Below the pieces are notes generated by a model that was given only the letters and a program-made list of their open reading frames with translations, was not told the DNA's origin and did no database searches. Position numbers and translations under genes: made by a program. Shown here piece after piece: positions 24,332-33,562 of a stretch of DNA of 64,000 nucleotides. Position 1 is the stretch's first letter. Each line of letters begins with the position of its first letter. Origin of the DNA: Candidatus Parcubacteria bacterium (GTDB taxonomy: Bacteria; Patescibacteriota; Saccharimonadia; Saccharimonadales; Saccharimonadaceae); contig JAEYUP010000001.1 in NCBI GenBank assembly GCA_023432445.1, forward strand, positions 248,001 to 312,000. Reading direction: 5' to 3'.

Positions 24332-25981
24332 CTACTTCCGCCTCGAACTGATAGTCTTATAAAGACGAGTTTTCTTGATCTTTTTTAGTCGGTTTACAAT
24401 CGGAACGACCTCGCTGAGTCTCAAAAGATGGCAAAAGAATATATATGAAGCGAGGCTCACGGTAACAATCAAGGCAAACTTTGGAAACGACACAAAGAAA
24501 CTCTGGTCGGCGGCACTAAGCGGAAATATTATCACCATTACGTAGGTAATAAGAGCCGTAAAGCCGGCTGCACTAGCCATCCTAGCCACTGCATGCACAA
24601 ATGTTGCATTGAACAGACCTTTTATCCGCTTCGACATTAAGTAAAATAGTATACACACCTCTACAAATGAAACTATGACTGCCGCCCACGCCAATCCATG
24701 AACTCCCATGCTAGGAGGACCGAGGGTAAACCAGACGGCAAGTGCAATGTTGAGGGAAATAGTAAACAGCGATATATAAAGTGGTGTCCTGGTGTCTTGT
24801 TGGGCATAAAAACTACGAGCCGAGATATAATAAATCGACCTAAACAGGATGGTCAATGCCAGCACCCCAAGAATACTTGCCATGTACTGGTCACCACCAT
24901 TTTTTATAAAGTTAACTAGATAACCACGACCAAAGAACGCCACGACTGTCACAGGTAACGCTATCCATACGATAACTCGCAAAACGGATTGAAGCTCTTT
25001 TCTAAATAAGTCCGGGCGACCCTGCCCCAACCGCTCAGTCATCTTTGGAAAGGCTGCGGTGCTAATGGCCACACCAACTAAATTTATCGGTACAAAAGAA
25101 AGGGCTGTTGCCTGCTGATAGGCTCGAACGCTTCCGGAAATCATTCTCGATGCAAGGTTGGTCTCAACGATACTGTTGACATAGTCTATGCCCTGATCGA
25201 GTGAACGCGGTGGCAATAGCCTGAGTACCTGGTGAAAGCCTTTATTTTTCCAAAAAATCTTAAATCTATAGTCAAAGCCCATTCCGAAAAGACCGATACT
25301 ACTCACCAATAATTGCAGCACTGAACCAAGCACTACACCCAAGGCTAGCCCCATAATGCCGCCTTCAAATATCTGCCAGCCAAAAATGGAAATGCCGTTG
25401 GTGAAAAACAGAGCACCGATTATTATACCGACATTGTATACAGCCGGTGCGAGAGCAAAGAATGTAAACCTACCCACAGCCTGCTGCATGCTTGCAAATA
25501 CCGTAGCTACCGCAAACAAGAACGGATTTATGGCTATAACGCGCATCATACTAACAGCTAGTGCTTGTCCAGACTCTGGTAGCCCAGGCCCAACTATGTA
25601 GCGCACCAAAGGCTCGGCAAATATTATGATAAGTATGCTCATAACCAACGTCGCCAAAGCAAGTAGGTTTAATAAGCTAGTGGAAAGCTCCCAGGCCGAC
25701 CGTTTGTTACCCTTAGTAAACCTTTGATTAAAAACCGGTATAAATGTCACACTCAGAGCGCCCGAAACCAACACAAAGAACATAAAGTCGGGTATGGTGA
25801 AAGCCACCGTATAAGCATCCATACCCATCTTGTAGGTATCATAGTACATACCGTTAATGAGTCGGTCACGGAATAGACCCAGTAGGCTCGCAAACAACGA
25901 TGCGCCCGCCAGCAAAAAGGCCGCCGACTTTAGCGGCAACTTTCTGTTAGCTTTAGCGATTGTTGCGTTGAAATTTTTCAT
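24332..25981 (-). CDS. murJ: Lipid II flippase MurJ
   Basis: MurJ flips lipid II to the outer face of the cytoplasmic membrane for wall assembly. The 549-residue protein has about 14 hydrophobic helices with MOP-superfamily features. FLLAGASLFASLLGLFRDRL near the start, FMFFVLVSGALSVTFIPVF, and the arginine-containing RMISGSVRAYQQATALSF region fit MurJ rather than MATE or Wzx transporters. It lies 21 bp downstream of ftsH and directly upstream of lepA on the same strand. With MurA, MurC and MurT/GatD in this window it supports a complete peptidoglycan pathway. The C-terminus is basic (KKIKKTRLYKTISSRRK). Confidence 0.93.
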   Translation of the reverse strand: MKNFNATIAKANRKLPLKSAAFLLAGASLFASLLGLFRDRLINGMYYDTYKMGMDAYTVAFTIPDFMFFVLVSGALSVTFIPVFNQRFTKGNKRSAWELSTSLLNLLALATLVMSILIIIFAEPLVRYIVGPGLPESGQALAVSMMRVIAINPFLFAVATVFASMQQAVGRFTFFALAPAVYNVGIIIGALFFTNGISIFGWQIFEGGIMGLALGVVLGSVLQLLVSSIGLFGMGFDYRFKIFWKNKGFHQVLRLLPPRSLDQGIDYVNSIVETNLASRMISGSVRAYQQATALSFVPINLVGVAISTAAFPKMTERLGQGRPDLFRKELQSVLRVIVWIALPVTVVAFFGRGYLVNFIKNGGDQYMASILGVLALTILFRSIYYISARSFYAQQDTRTPLYISLFTISLNIALAVWFTLGPPSMGVHGLAWAAVIVSFVEVCILFYLMSKRIKGLFNATFVHAVARMASAAGFTALITYVMVIIFPLSAADQSFFVSFPKFALIVTVSLASYIFFCHLLRLSEVVPIVNRLKKIKKTRLYKTISSRRK

Positions 25982-26002
25982 TTGTTTGTATCGTCTTATT
26001 GC

Positions 26003-27865
26003 CTACGAGAGCTTAGCCTCTTTTGGCAAAACAGCATCCTTAAGTAGTTCCACGACCCGCGCTTCCTCAACGGTCTCTTCTTCTAATAGCGCCTCTGCTA
26101 ATTTATCGAGACTCTTCATATTTGCTTTAATTACCGCTTCGGCGCGGCGAGCAGCTTCTTTGATGAGAGCGGAAACTTCTTCATCTATCTGCTTGGCAGT
26201 GTCGTCACTATATGGTCTCTCGTGCGTCATTCTGTCGAACACCATTCCGCCATTATCCTCGTGAAACACCTGGTCGCGTAACTTAACGCCCATACCCTGC
26301 TCGATCACCATGTCACGAGCTATCTCTGTAGCTTTGCGAAGGTCTGAGCCAGCTCCAGTCGTAACGCGGTCTTCGCCGTATACAATCTTTTCGGCAATCC
26401 TACCACCAAGAGCCCGCGCCAAAATATCCTTGAACTCTATCACGCTGGTGTAGCTCCTGTCCTCTGGTGGCAAGAACCAAGTAACGCCGCCCGTGCCGCC
26501 GCGAGGTATGATGGTAACCTTGTGAACAGGGTCACTGTCTGGCAAAACATGACCAACGATAGCATGACCAGCCTCATGGTAAGCTGTCATCTTCTTTTCT
26601 TGTTCATTCATAACCTTAGCTTTTCGCTCCGGCCCAATGGCTACTTTTTCGAAGGCTTCGGTAAGATCGGCATTACTGATTTTCTTTGAGTTACGGCGGG
26701 CCGCGATAATCGCCGCCTCGTTAGCAATGTTAGCCAAGTCAGCACCAGAAGATCCGGCCGTCTTAGCAGCCAATTTGTCGAGATTGACTGTGTTGTCTGT
26801 CGGCTTGTCCTTAAAGTGAACTTTCAAAATGGCTTCTCTGTCTTTGCGCTCCGGCAAAGTAATGTTGGTGCGACGGTCAAAGCGACCAGGACGCAGCAAC
26901 GCTGGGTCCAAAACATCAGCTCGGTTAGTGGCAGCCAAGACAATAACCGTAGTGCCAACCTCAAAACCATCCATCTCGACGAGAATCTGATTTAGAGTCT
27001 GTTCGCGTTCATCGTGACCGCCGCCCATTCCGCTGCCGCGACGGCGTCCAACAGCATCAATCTCGTCTATAAAGATGATTGCTGGCGCATTCTTTTTGGC
27101 CTTCGAAAATAGATCACGAACTCTAGAGGCACCGACGCCGACGAACATCTCGACAAATTCTGATCCACTTATGCTGAAAAACGGAACATTGGCTTCGCCA
27201 GCTACCGCCCTAGCGAGCATCGTCTTACCGGTACCAGGGTTTCCAACCAGCAGTACGCCCTTAGGAATCTTGGCGCCGACGGCCTCGTACTTCTTTGGGT
27301 TCTTAAGGAAATCAACCACCTCTTCTAGATCTTGCTTGGCCGAATCGTTCCCTGCAATATCAGAGAAAAGAACTTTTTTCTTGTCTTCGCCGTATAGTTT
27401 GGCCTTTGATTTTCCGAACCCAAGCGCTTGATTGTTCTGGCCCTGAGCTTGGCGCATCATCATCATAAAGAAGGCGATTATCAACACCACGGGGATAATA
27501 ATGATAGCTAAGTTCCATAGTATGTCACCGGTAGCAGAAGGGGTTGTGACTACTAACTCAACACCGGCATCAGTGTTCAGGCCCTGCTCGTAAAGACTGC
27601 TCGAAGCATCCTTAGTGGAGCGCTCGGTCGGCTTATCGCTACCCTCTGGAGTAACGAGCAGCTCATTCCCAGTAACCTCGATCTTACTGATCTCGCCAGC
27701 ATTGGCTCTTTTTGTCACCTCGGAGAGCGATACATCCTTTAGCTGGTCGTTAGGCGAAAAGATGGACAAACTCATAAGGACTGCCAGAATAACGACTACC
27801 CAGAACAGACTCAGGCGGATAATATTATTAACTTTCTTTTTATTCGGTGGAGTCGGGGTAGCCAT
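26003..27865 (-). CDS. ftsH: ATP-dependent zinc metalloprotease FtsH
   Basis: FtsH is a membrane AAA+ protease that removes damaged membrane proteins and regulators. The 620-residue protein has two N-terminal helices (about 17-37 and 112-135) around an external domain, Walker [13 protein letters not shown], Walker [16 protein letters not shown], the SRH region [20 protein letters not shown] and the zinc site [10 protein letters not shown] with a later catalytic acidic residue. Length is normal. The leader contains TATAAT (27907-27912, minus strand) and a GAAAGGA Shine-Dalgarno, so this promoter probably serves ftsH-murJ-lepA. Confidence 0.97.
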   Translation of the reverse strand: MATPTPPNKKKVNNIIRLSLFWVVVILAVLMSLSIFSPNDQLKDVSLSEVTKRANAGEISKIEVTGNELLVTPEGSDKPTERSTKDASSSLYEQGLNTDAGVELVVTTPSATGDILWNLAIIIIPVVLIIAFFMMMMRQAQGQNNQALGFGKSKAKLYGEDKKKVLFSDIAGNDSAKQDLEEVVDFLKNPKKYEAVGAKIPKGVLLVGNPGTGKTMLARAVAGEANVPFFSISGSEFVEMFVGVGASRVRDLFSKAKKNAPAIIFIDEIDAVGRRRGSGMGGGHDEREQTLNQILVEMDGFEVGTTVIVLAATNRADVLDPALLRPGRFDRRTNITLPERKDREAILKVHFKDKPTDNTVNLDKLAAKTAGSSGADLANIANEAAIIAARRNSKKISNADLTEAFEKVAIGPERKAKVMNEQEKKMTAYHEAGHAIVGHVLPDSDPVHKVTIIPRGGTGGVTWFLPPEDRSYTSVIEFKDILARALGGRIAEKIVYGEDRVTTGAGSDLRKATEIARDMVIEQGMGVKLRDQVFHEDNGGMVFDRMTHERPYSDDTAKQIDEEVSALIKEAARRAEAVIKANMKSLDKLAEALLEEETVEEARVVELLKDAVLPKEAKLS

Positions 27866-27928
27866 ATGACTGATAGTTCCTTTCGGGCATAGCGAAAAAT
27901 GATGTAATTATAAGCTATATTTTAACAG

Positions 27929-28747
27929 TTACAGCGTGAAATAGCGAGTAGAGAAGCGTGCCGTTACCCCGGAACCAGCATGATACAGCCCTCCAGGTAC
28001 TGACGTTTTTACCGCCAAAAGTAACCGCTCTAACTGAGGACGCGTCAAAGTTCCATTCGAAATAACCCTTAAACACTCCACCGCCAGGCGCGGCGGCATA
28101 TGGGTCAATAAATAACGACTATAGTCCGGCCCATCTCCCAGCAACCGTCGAACTTCGGCCTCGATCTCTTTCTTAAGTTCCAGCTGTCTACGTCTGAGAT
28201 CTTTTACCCGCTGCTTGCTTTCAGGATGAATAGTCCGGGTTAATGGACGAAGCTTGTTTCGTAGATATTTATCATTCTTATTGGTGCTGTCCTCTCGCCA
28301 ATCTAATCGTCGACGATTGACATAACGTCGCAGTTCATCTTTGTGTACGTCAAGCAAGGGCCTTAAAACGTCTGAATCCAAAACGGCTAAACCTCGCCAA
28401 CCAGTACCCCTGTGGAGGTTAATTGCTACTGTTTCAACCAAGTCATCGGCATGATGCGCAGTAACAATTTTTCCTTCATACTTACTAGCCAATTCCCGCA
28501 AGAAAGCGTAGCGTCGCTCCCTAGCGATCGCTTCGCTAGCATTTGGGCCAAGTTCTTCACGTCGAGTCTCAAAAGGCAAGCCGTAACGATCCGCTAGGCT
28601 AGCGACAAACTTAGCGTCCTCGGCCGAATCATCGCGGATGCCGTGGTCAAAATGCGCTACTACTAGCGGTTCTCTGCCAGCCTGAACCATCATGTCGAGC
28701 AAAGCGACTGAATCGATGCCGCCACTTACAGCAACGATATATGTCAT
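27929..28747 (-). CDS. tilS: tRNA(Ile)-lysidine synthase, short form
   Basis: TilS converts C34 of tRNA-Ile2 (CAT) to lysidine so it reads AUA. The 272-residue protein has the PP-loop SGGIDSVALL at the N-terminus, VVAHFDHGIRDDS, TAHHADDLVETVAINLHRG and RPLLDVHKDELRRYVN, all diagnostic. It ends shortly after the N-terminal catalytic domain and linker, lacking most of the C-terminal tRNA-recognition domains of the E. coli enzyme (about 430 aa). The gene overlaps the peroxiredoxin gene by ATGA. Its probable substrate tRNA is encoded at 57859 in this window. Confidence 0.93.
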   Translation of the reverse strand: MTYIVAVSGGIDSVALLDMMVQAGREPLVVAHFDHGIRDDSAEDAKFVASLADRYGLPFETRREELGPNASEAIARERRYAFLRELASKYEGKIVTAHHADDLVETVAINLHRGTGWRGLAVLDSDVLRPLLDVHKDELRRYVNRRRLDWREDSTNKNDKYLRNKLRPLTRTIHPESKQRVKDLRRRQLELKKEIEAEVRRLLGDGPDYSRYLLTHMPPRLAVECLRVISNGTLTRPQLERLLLAVKTSVPGGLYHAGSGVTARFSTRYFTL

Positions 28748-29199
28748 AGCTTCAGATCAGCGAGGTCTTTTACAACCTGTGAACCATGACCGGCCGGAGT
28801 AACCCGTCCATAAACTTTCACTACCTCACCCGCTGGATTAATGATAAACGTCTTACGCTGGATGCCTTCTACACCAAACATTTTCTTACCCCAAGCGCCA
28901 TAATCTCTTATAACTTTGGCTTCCGCATCCGTCAAAAGTGTAAAGTTAAGTGAATACTTAGCCTTGAATTTTTCATGCGCCGATGGGTCATCGCGACTGA
29001 CGCCTACGACTTCCGCTCCAAGTTCGGCCAGTTCATCACGAGCGTCTCTAAGGCTACAGGCTTCAACAGTGCAGCCAGGAGTATCGTCTTTCGGGTAAAA
29101 ATAAAGCACCAGCCACTTACCTTTATAATCGGCTAATTTATGAATCTTTCCGTCTACACCTGGAAGTTGAAAATCTGAAGCTGGGTATGGTGTCTTCAT
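28744..29199 (-). CDS. bcp: Thioredoxin-dependent peroxiredoxin, Bcp/PrxQ type
   Basis: This enzyme reduces hydroperoxides at the expense of thioredoxin. The 151-residue protein has the peroxidatic cysteine in FYPKDDTPGCTVEACSLRD; the second cysteine five residues later is the usual PrxQ resolving residue. The C-terminal RKTFIINPAGEVVKVYGRV is typical. Start 29199 is chosen because the family begins at this point (TPYPASDFQLP) and an upstream frame start lies inside the preceding gene. It sits between the glycosyltransferase gene (4 bp gap) and tilS (ATGA overlap), in one operon. Confidence 0.94.
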   Translation of the reverse strand: MKTPYPASDFQLPGVDGKIHKLADYKGKWLVLYFYPKDDTPGCTVEACSLRDARDELAELGAEVVGVSRDDPSAHEKFKAKYSLNFTLLTDAEAKVIRDYGAWGKKMFGVEGIQRKTFIINPAGEVVKVYGRVTPAGHGSQVVKDLADLKL

Positions 29200-29203
29200 A
29201 GGC

Positions 29204-30796
29204 CTACTCCACCCCACTCGAATCTAGGCGCTTAAACTCAGTTGCCTTATAGATAGACTTTTTCATTATCTCGTCATAGGTACTAACGGTACGAAGAGGT
29301 TGCCAGGAAGGGTCATGCGGAGCTATGGTCGAATCTTCGGTTCCGCCTATATACCAGAAGACCGGGTGCTCTTTCGTGAACGCATCAATATCTTTTATTT
29401 TGTTAAAATCGCGGTCGCGTAGCATATTTAAAGAGCCGTATTCATAACTGGTGGTAGCATCAATGAAGTACACAGGGTAATCGTCGGTGCTGTAGAAAGT
29501 TGCCTCATAAAATACCCACGGAGTGGTGGCGATTATCGGAGTTCCTGGCTCTGCCTGGCTGTGAATCTGCTCGACTACCTGGCGAACCTTGATATTTGTC
29601 AGCGAGTTCTTGTTAAAGTTTCCGTAGTAAACAACATTTGAAATGCCGAAAATCATCATGATGGAAACAAGCGCTATCGGCACCGCCCGCCACCTAAGAC
29701 GCCATGTGCGCGTTCCAACAACTAGCGTCACCGCAAAGAAAATGCTTGAAAACACAATCGCCGGTATCAGGTAGCGTTCTACAAAAACCGGCCGTAATGG
29801 AGGTAAGGATAGTACGAATAGAATTAATGGCGAAGCCCACGCAAGAAAAGTTACCAACAAATAGTTCTTTCGCTCCGCCGCCGAAAGTCTTTTGATTACC
29901 TTTGGCACACTTATCATGCTAATAACCAGTACCGTCCAGAAGGCCGCTCCCCACCAACTCAGCGCTTGTGACTGATTAAGATAGAAAAAATAGTTTGCCA
30001 AATAATCTCCGGGTGTCCCCGCCCCAACTGGACCGATCCAAAAACCAGCCTGGACTGTACCGGTCTGTATAACAAACGCCGGTACCCACGGCAGGAAAAG
30101 GCCCACTGCGATGGCATGAGACATGACCCAGTTCTTCGAGAAAAAAGCTTTACGCCTCGCCTCTTTAGTTGGATAGCGTCGCATAGTTAGGGCTCGCCAC
30201 AACCAATGCGCCAACCAAGCCACAGCCGTAAAGTAGTGAGTCCACATACCAAGCGAAACCAATAGTCCGTAAGCTATCCACCAAACCTTACGTCTCGAAG
30301 CCATCGCCTTTGTAAGCACCCAAGCTGCAGCCATCACTATCACACAGGCCAGAGTATACATTCGAGCCTCATCGCTATATCGGATAAGAGTCGGTGAAAG
30401 CACCAAAAAAAGTAAACTCACCCAAGCAGCAGAACGACCAAAGAATTTACGGGTCATAAAGAAGCCGCCGATTATAGCCAACCCCCCAAAGAAGATGCTC
30501 ATTGAACGAAGCGCCAGCTCGGTGGTGCCGAACACCATACTCCAGACCTTGAGCAGCCAATAGTAAACCGGCGGGTGAACATCGGCTGCTGTAAACTGGG
30601 CGATTTCCACAAAGCTAAACTGTATTAAATAAGCGCCAAATGCTTCGTCGAACCATATTGAAGCATTTGAAACATTAGAAAAAGCGATGAACAAAAAGAC
30701 CGCCAGACCCAAGAATAGCGCCATCATATCAACCCGACGATGTTGTTTTATAAAGTCTATAGTTCTACCAAAAAGCATTTTCATTATTGTATCCAT
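29204..30796 (-). CDS. GT-C fold membrane glycosyltransferase (GT39/ArnT-like)
   Basis: The 530-residue protein has about 10-12 hydrophobic segments. The first external loop holds SIWFDEAFGAYL and a later one HPPVYYWLLK, the acidic and HPP-containing motifs of polyprenol-phosphate-sugar dependent transferases (PMT/ArnT/GT39 group). A soluble C-terminal region of about 150 residues follows the helices. It would transfer a sugar from a lipid carrier to a surface molecule outside the cytoplasmic membrane; acceptor unknown. ATG at 30796 is taken as the start because AAAAGAG lies upstream and the longer frame adds non-family residues. It heads the operon with bcp and tilS. Confidence 0.83.
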   Translation of the reverse strand: MDTIMKMLFGRTIDFIKQHRRVDMMALFLGLAVFLFIAFSNVSNASIWFDEAFGAYLIQFSFVEIAQFTAADVHPPVYYWLLKVWSMVFGTTELALRSMSIFFGGLAIIGGFFMTRKFFGRSAAWVSLLFLVLSPTLIRYSDEARMYTLACVIVMAAAWVLTKAMASRRKVWWIAYGLLVSLGMWTHYFTAVAWLAHWLWRALTMRRYPTKEARRKAFFSKNWVMSHAIAVGLFLPWVPAFVIQTGTVQAGFWIGPVGAGTPGDYLANYFFYLNQSQALSWWGAAFWTVLVISMISVPKVIKRLSAAERKNYLLVTFLAWASPLILFVLSLPPLRPVFVERYLIPAIVFSSIFFAVTLVVGTRTWRLRWRAVPIALVSIMMIFGISNVVYYGNFNKNSLTNIKVRQVVEQIHSQAEPGTPIIATTPWVFYEATFYSTDDYPVYFIDATTSYEYGSLNMLRDRDFNKIKDIDAFTKEHPVFWYIGGTEDSTIAPHDPSWQPLRTVSTYDEIMKKSIYKATEFKRLDSSGVE

Positions 30797-30887
30797 GATA
30801 ACTCTTTTAGGCTTCGTTCCGCAACTCCAGCCCACCCTCTGGAAAAACATCTGACGATGTCGTATAATACCCTAGTCAAGACACCAT

Positions 30888-30963
30888 CGGGGTGTGGCGC
30901 AGTTGATAGCGCGCTCGGTTTGGGACCGAGAGGTCGAAGGTTTGAGTCCTTTCACCCCGACCA
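30888..30963 (+). tRNA. tRNA-Pro (anticodon TGG)
   Basis: Acceptor CGGGGTG pairs with CACCCCG, the anticodon stem CTCGG/CCGAG encloses TTTGGGA, the T arm reads GAAGGTTTGAGTCCTTTC, and CCA is encoded. TATAAT at 30863-30868 is the promoter -10. Confidence 0.96.
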
Positions 30964-30965
30964 AA

Positions 30966-30999
30966 GAAAAAGCCCGTCATAACGACGGGTTTTTTCTTT
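30966..30999. terminator. Bidirectional intrinsic terminator
   Basis: CCCGTC (30973-30978) and GACGGG (30984-30989) form a stem followed by TTTTTT on the plus strand. On the minus strand the mirrored A-tract gives a U-run, so it ends both tRNA-Pro and rny. Confidence 0.85.
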
Positions 31000-31011
31000 T
31001 CTTAACTTGGT

Positions 31012-32523
31012 CTATTTAGCAAACTCGATTGCCCGAGTTTCACGGATGACGTTCACCTTAATAGTACCTGGGTACTGCATGGTGCTTTCGATCTTGTTGG
31101 CAATGTCCCGAGCCATTTTGATGGCGGACAGGTCGTCAACATTTTCTGGGCGAACGATAACTCGAACTTCACGTCCCGCGCTTATGGCGAAGGCCTTGTC
31201 GATGCCCTTAAATCCGAGGGCAATGTTTTCTAAATCACGCATTCTCTCAGCGAAGTTCTCGGCTGAGATGTTTCGAGCGCCAGGACGAGCAGCCGACAGT
31301 GCGTCACAGACTCGGACTATTAATGCCTCCGGCGTTGTAGCGTCAATGTCGTCGTGGTGCGCTTCAATAGCATGGACAATCTCGTCGCTCATACCGTATT
31401 TGCGCGCTAATTCGGCACCAATGTGGTGATGCTTGCCTTCAATCTTGTGCGTAACCGCCTTACCTACATCGTGCAGCAATGTAGCGATCTTGGTCGTCCG
31501 AACATCAGCACCAATCTCCTCGGCTATAAGACCCGCCATGTGTGCCATTTCGGTACTATGCATCAAAACATTCTGACCATAACTGGTTCGGAACTTTAGC
31601 TCACCGAGCAGCTGAATCATCTCCTTAGGTATACCCACTACGCCAACCTCACGAGCGGCATCCTCACCAGCTCGAAGAGTTTCTTTCTCAATCTCTTTCT
31701 CAGCCTTTGCCACAACTTCTTCGATGCGTCCCGGGTGGATTCGACCATCCTTCATCAACATCTCCATAGCTAGTCGAGCAACCTGTCGACGTAACGGATC
31801 AAAGCTCGATAGAATAATCATGCCTGGCGTGTCATCTACTAATATGTCGACGCCAGTCGCCCGCTGCAGAGCCTGAATGTTTCGACCCTCTTTACCAATG
31901 ATACGACCCTTCATTTCGTCGTCCGTAAGCTTGATCGCTGTAACCGTTCGCTCAGCGGTAACTTCCGAACTCATTCGCTCCATCGCCGACACCAGTATTA
32001 ATTGAGCCTTCTCTTCGGCTGTTTCTTTAGCGTCATTCTGAAGTTTAGATATAAGACCAGTTAGATCTTGCTTAATATCTCGCTCGGTCATTTCCATCAG
32101 CTTCTCGGCTGCTTCCTTTTTCTTGAGCCCAGCAATCTTCTCCAGCTTTTCTTGTTGTCGAGTTCGGATGTCGCGGATCTCATCCTTCAACGACTCAACT
32201 TCCGCCTCTTGGGCGCGAAGGCCTTCAGCCCGGCGATCAAGTTCATCCAGCTTCTTGTCTAGTGACGCCTCCCGTTCCGCCAGGCGACTCTCTGTCTTGT
32301 CCCAGCCCTTGCGCCTATCGGTCTCCTCTTTCTTGGCCTCTTCTGCCAGCTTGAGAGCTTCTTCTTTTGCCTTCAAAACTATGTCGGCTGCTTTCGATTT
32401 TGCGTCCGCGATTGCTTTGTCGGCAGTATGTTTTCCGTTAGCTTTTCGCTGGAAGTCATAGGCGGTTTTTCCACCAACACCAGCAAGAAGTCCGATTACA
32501 GCGGTAATAATTACTTCTACCAT
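31012..32523 (-). CDS. rny: Ribonuclease Y
   Basis: RNase Y is a membrane-anchored endoribonuclease that initiates mRNA decay. The 503-residue protein has an N-terminal membrane helix (IITAVIGLLAGVGGKTAY), a long coiled coil (about 30-180), a KH domain with GRIIGKEGRNIQALQRATG and an HD domain with LLHDVGKA preceded by a His in LMHSTEMA. Length is normal. Translation uses a GAAGGGA ribosome site. A roughly 130-nt leader carries a hairpin 25 nt upstream of the start, and TACAAT with TTGCAA 18 nt upstream could be its promoter. Confidence 0.96.
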   Translation of the reverse strand: MVEVIITAVIGLLAGVGGKTAYDFQRKANGKHTADKAIADAKSKAADIVLKAKEEALKLAEEAKKEETDRRKGWDKTESRLAEREASLDKKLDELDRRAEGLRAQEAEVESLKDEIRDIRTRQQEKLEKIAGLKKKEAAEKLMEMTERDIKQDLTGLISKLQNDAKETAEEKAQLILVSAMERMSSEVTAERTVTAIKLTDDEMKGRIIGKEGRNIQALQRATGVDILVDDTPGMIILSSFDPLRRQVARLAMEMLMKDGRIHPGRIEEVVAKAEKEIEKETLRAGEDAAREVGVVGIPKEMIQLLGELKFRTSYGQNVLMHSTEMAHMAGLIAEEIGADVRTTKIATLLHDVGKAVTHKIEGKHHHIGAELARKYGMSDEIVHAIEAHHDDIDATTPEALIVRVCDALSAARPGARNISAENFAERMRDLENIALGFKGIDKAFAISAGREVRVIVRPENVDDLSAIKMARDIANKIESTMQYPGTIKVNVIRETRAIEFAK

Positions 32524-32547
32524 ATTGTTCCCTTCTCAGAATGATCC

Positions 32548-32568
32548 CGCAAAGTTTTCTTCTTTGCG
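32548..32568 (-). promoter_or_regulatory. Hairpin in the rny leader
   Basis: CGCAAAG (32562-32568 on the minus strand) pairs with CTTTGCG (32548-32554) around a 7-nt loop. It is not followed by a T-run, so it is not a terminator. Its place just before the rny ribosome site would suit autoregulation by RNase Y cleavage, as leader hairpins serve for other ribonucleases; that is inference. Confidence 0.45.
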
Positions 32569-32679
32569 AATGTCATGATCACAGACCGTTCTGAATGTTC
32601 AAAGTTGTTCAAAAGTCCGTATCTAAAATGAATAATGGACTAATCTCATTGTAGCCCTCCGGATTCTATTTTTGCAAGC

Positions 32680-33066
32680 TCATTTCCGCGCCTTAGTAAT
32701 GTTGGGCGCGGCTCCATAGAGAGGCATCACTAGCTTATCGTCTTCACCGGCCTCAAGTCGCGCCAAGCCTCTAACCTGCCACGACTCCCCCGCTTCGCCG
32801 ACGATCGGTATGCTTTGAGCGTGAGCAATTGTATTACAAACAGTATGTCCGATTCTAAGCCCCGTAAAACTGCCTGGCCCTCGATAAAGAACTATCCCGG
32901 CTACATCAGACCAAGATCTACCTAGTGCGCCAAGTTTATCATGTAGATAGCCGAGAATGCCTTTTGAAAGTTCTCGCCCGGCATCCCAGCTATATTCTTC
33001 GTCAAAATTGTCGTCAAGTAGCCTCAAAATACAGGCCGAGCTTGAGGTGTCTAACAATAGAATCAC
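32680..33066 (-). CDS. tsaB: tRNA t6A biosynthesis protein TsaB, short form
   Basis: TsaB is the non-catalytic partner of TsaD in N6-threonylcarbamoyl-adenosine synthesis on ANN-decoding tRNAs. The 128-residue protein starts ILLLDTSSSACILRLLD and contains YRGPGSFTGLRIG and the following helix with hydrophobic ANTIAHAQ-type sequence, both diagnostic. Bacterial TsaB proteins are usually about 230 residues; here only the first ASKHA lobe is present. The GTG start overlaps the TsaE stop (GTGA). tsaD is not in the window. Confidence 0.88.
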   Translation of the reverse strand: MILLLDTSSSACILRLLDDNFDEEYSWDAGRELSKGILGYLHDKLGALGRSWSDVAGIVLYRGPGSFTGLRIGHTVCNTIAHAQSIPIVGEAGESWQVRGLARLEAGEDDKLVMPLYGAAPNITKARK

Positions 33067-33497
33067 AGGTCCGCTCCTAAGTCGTCAGGTAGTTTGATCG
33101 AACGCCCTTCCTCCGAAGTGGTCGTAAATTCAATTCGCCAATGTTCTTTAGGTAATACCTCGCTCACCGTGTCGGCCCATTCTATAACCACGATAGTATC
33201 CGCGTTGCTGGTTGCCTCCATCAACTCATCGGCCATAATTCCGGGGTCACTTAGGCGATAAAAGTCATAGTGAGCTAACTTCAGACCGTCGCGGGCTTCA
33301 TACAGTTGACTGATGGTAAAACTCGGACTCTGGACGGAGTCATCAACGCCCAGACCAACCGCCAAGCCTTTGACGAAAGTTGTCTTACCGGCCCCAACAT
33401 CACCGACTAACTCTATGAGCTCGCCGCCCTTCAAACGACTACCAATAGCCGCACCAAGCTCTTGGGTTTCTTTGATACTTTTTACCTCAATAATCAC
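33063..33497 (-). CDS. tsaE: tRNA t6A biosynthesis ATPase TsaE
   Basis: TsaE is a small P-loop ATPase that resets the TsaB-TsaD complex. The 144-residue protein shows LVGDVGAGKTTFVKGLAVGLG (Walker A), SPSFTISQLYEA (switch region), HYDFYRL and VVIEWADTV, the usual family order. Start: a GTG at 33503 abuts a TATACT hexamer (33504-33509, minus strand), which leaves no room for transcription initiation; the next in-frame GTG at 33497 lies 6 nt from the hexamer and fits a leaderless message. It is divergent from pilB across 65 bp. Confidence 0.92.
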   Translation of the reverse strand: MIIEVKSIKETQELGAAIGSRLKGGELIELVGDVGAGKTTFVKGLAVGLGVDDSVQSPSFTISQLYEARDGLKLAHYDFYRLSDPGIMADELMEATSNADTIVVIEWADTVSEVLPKEHWRIEFTTTSEEGRSIKLPDDLGADL

Positions 33498-33562
33498 GTT
33501 CACAGTATATCAGATTCTAAACTGGTACTTCAGAGACAAATGTTCTACAATTAGAAAAGCAT

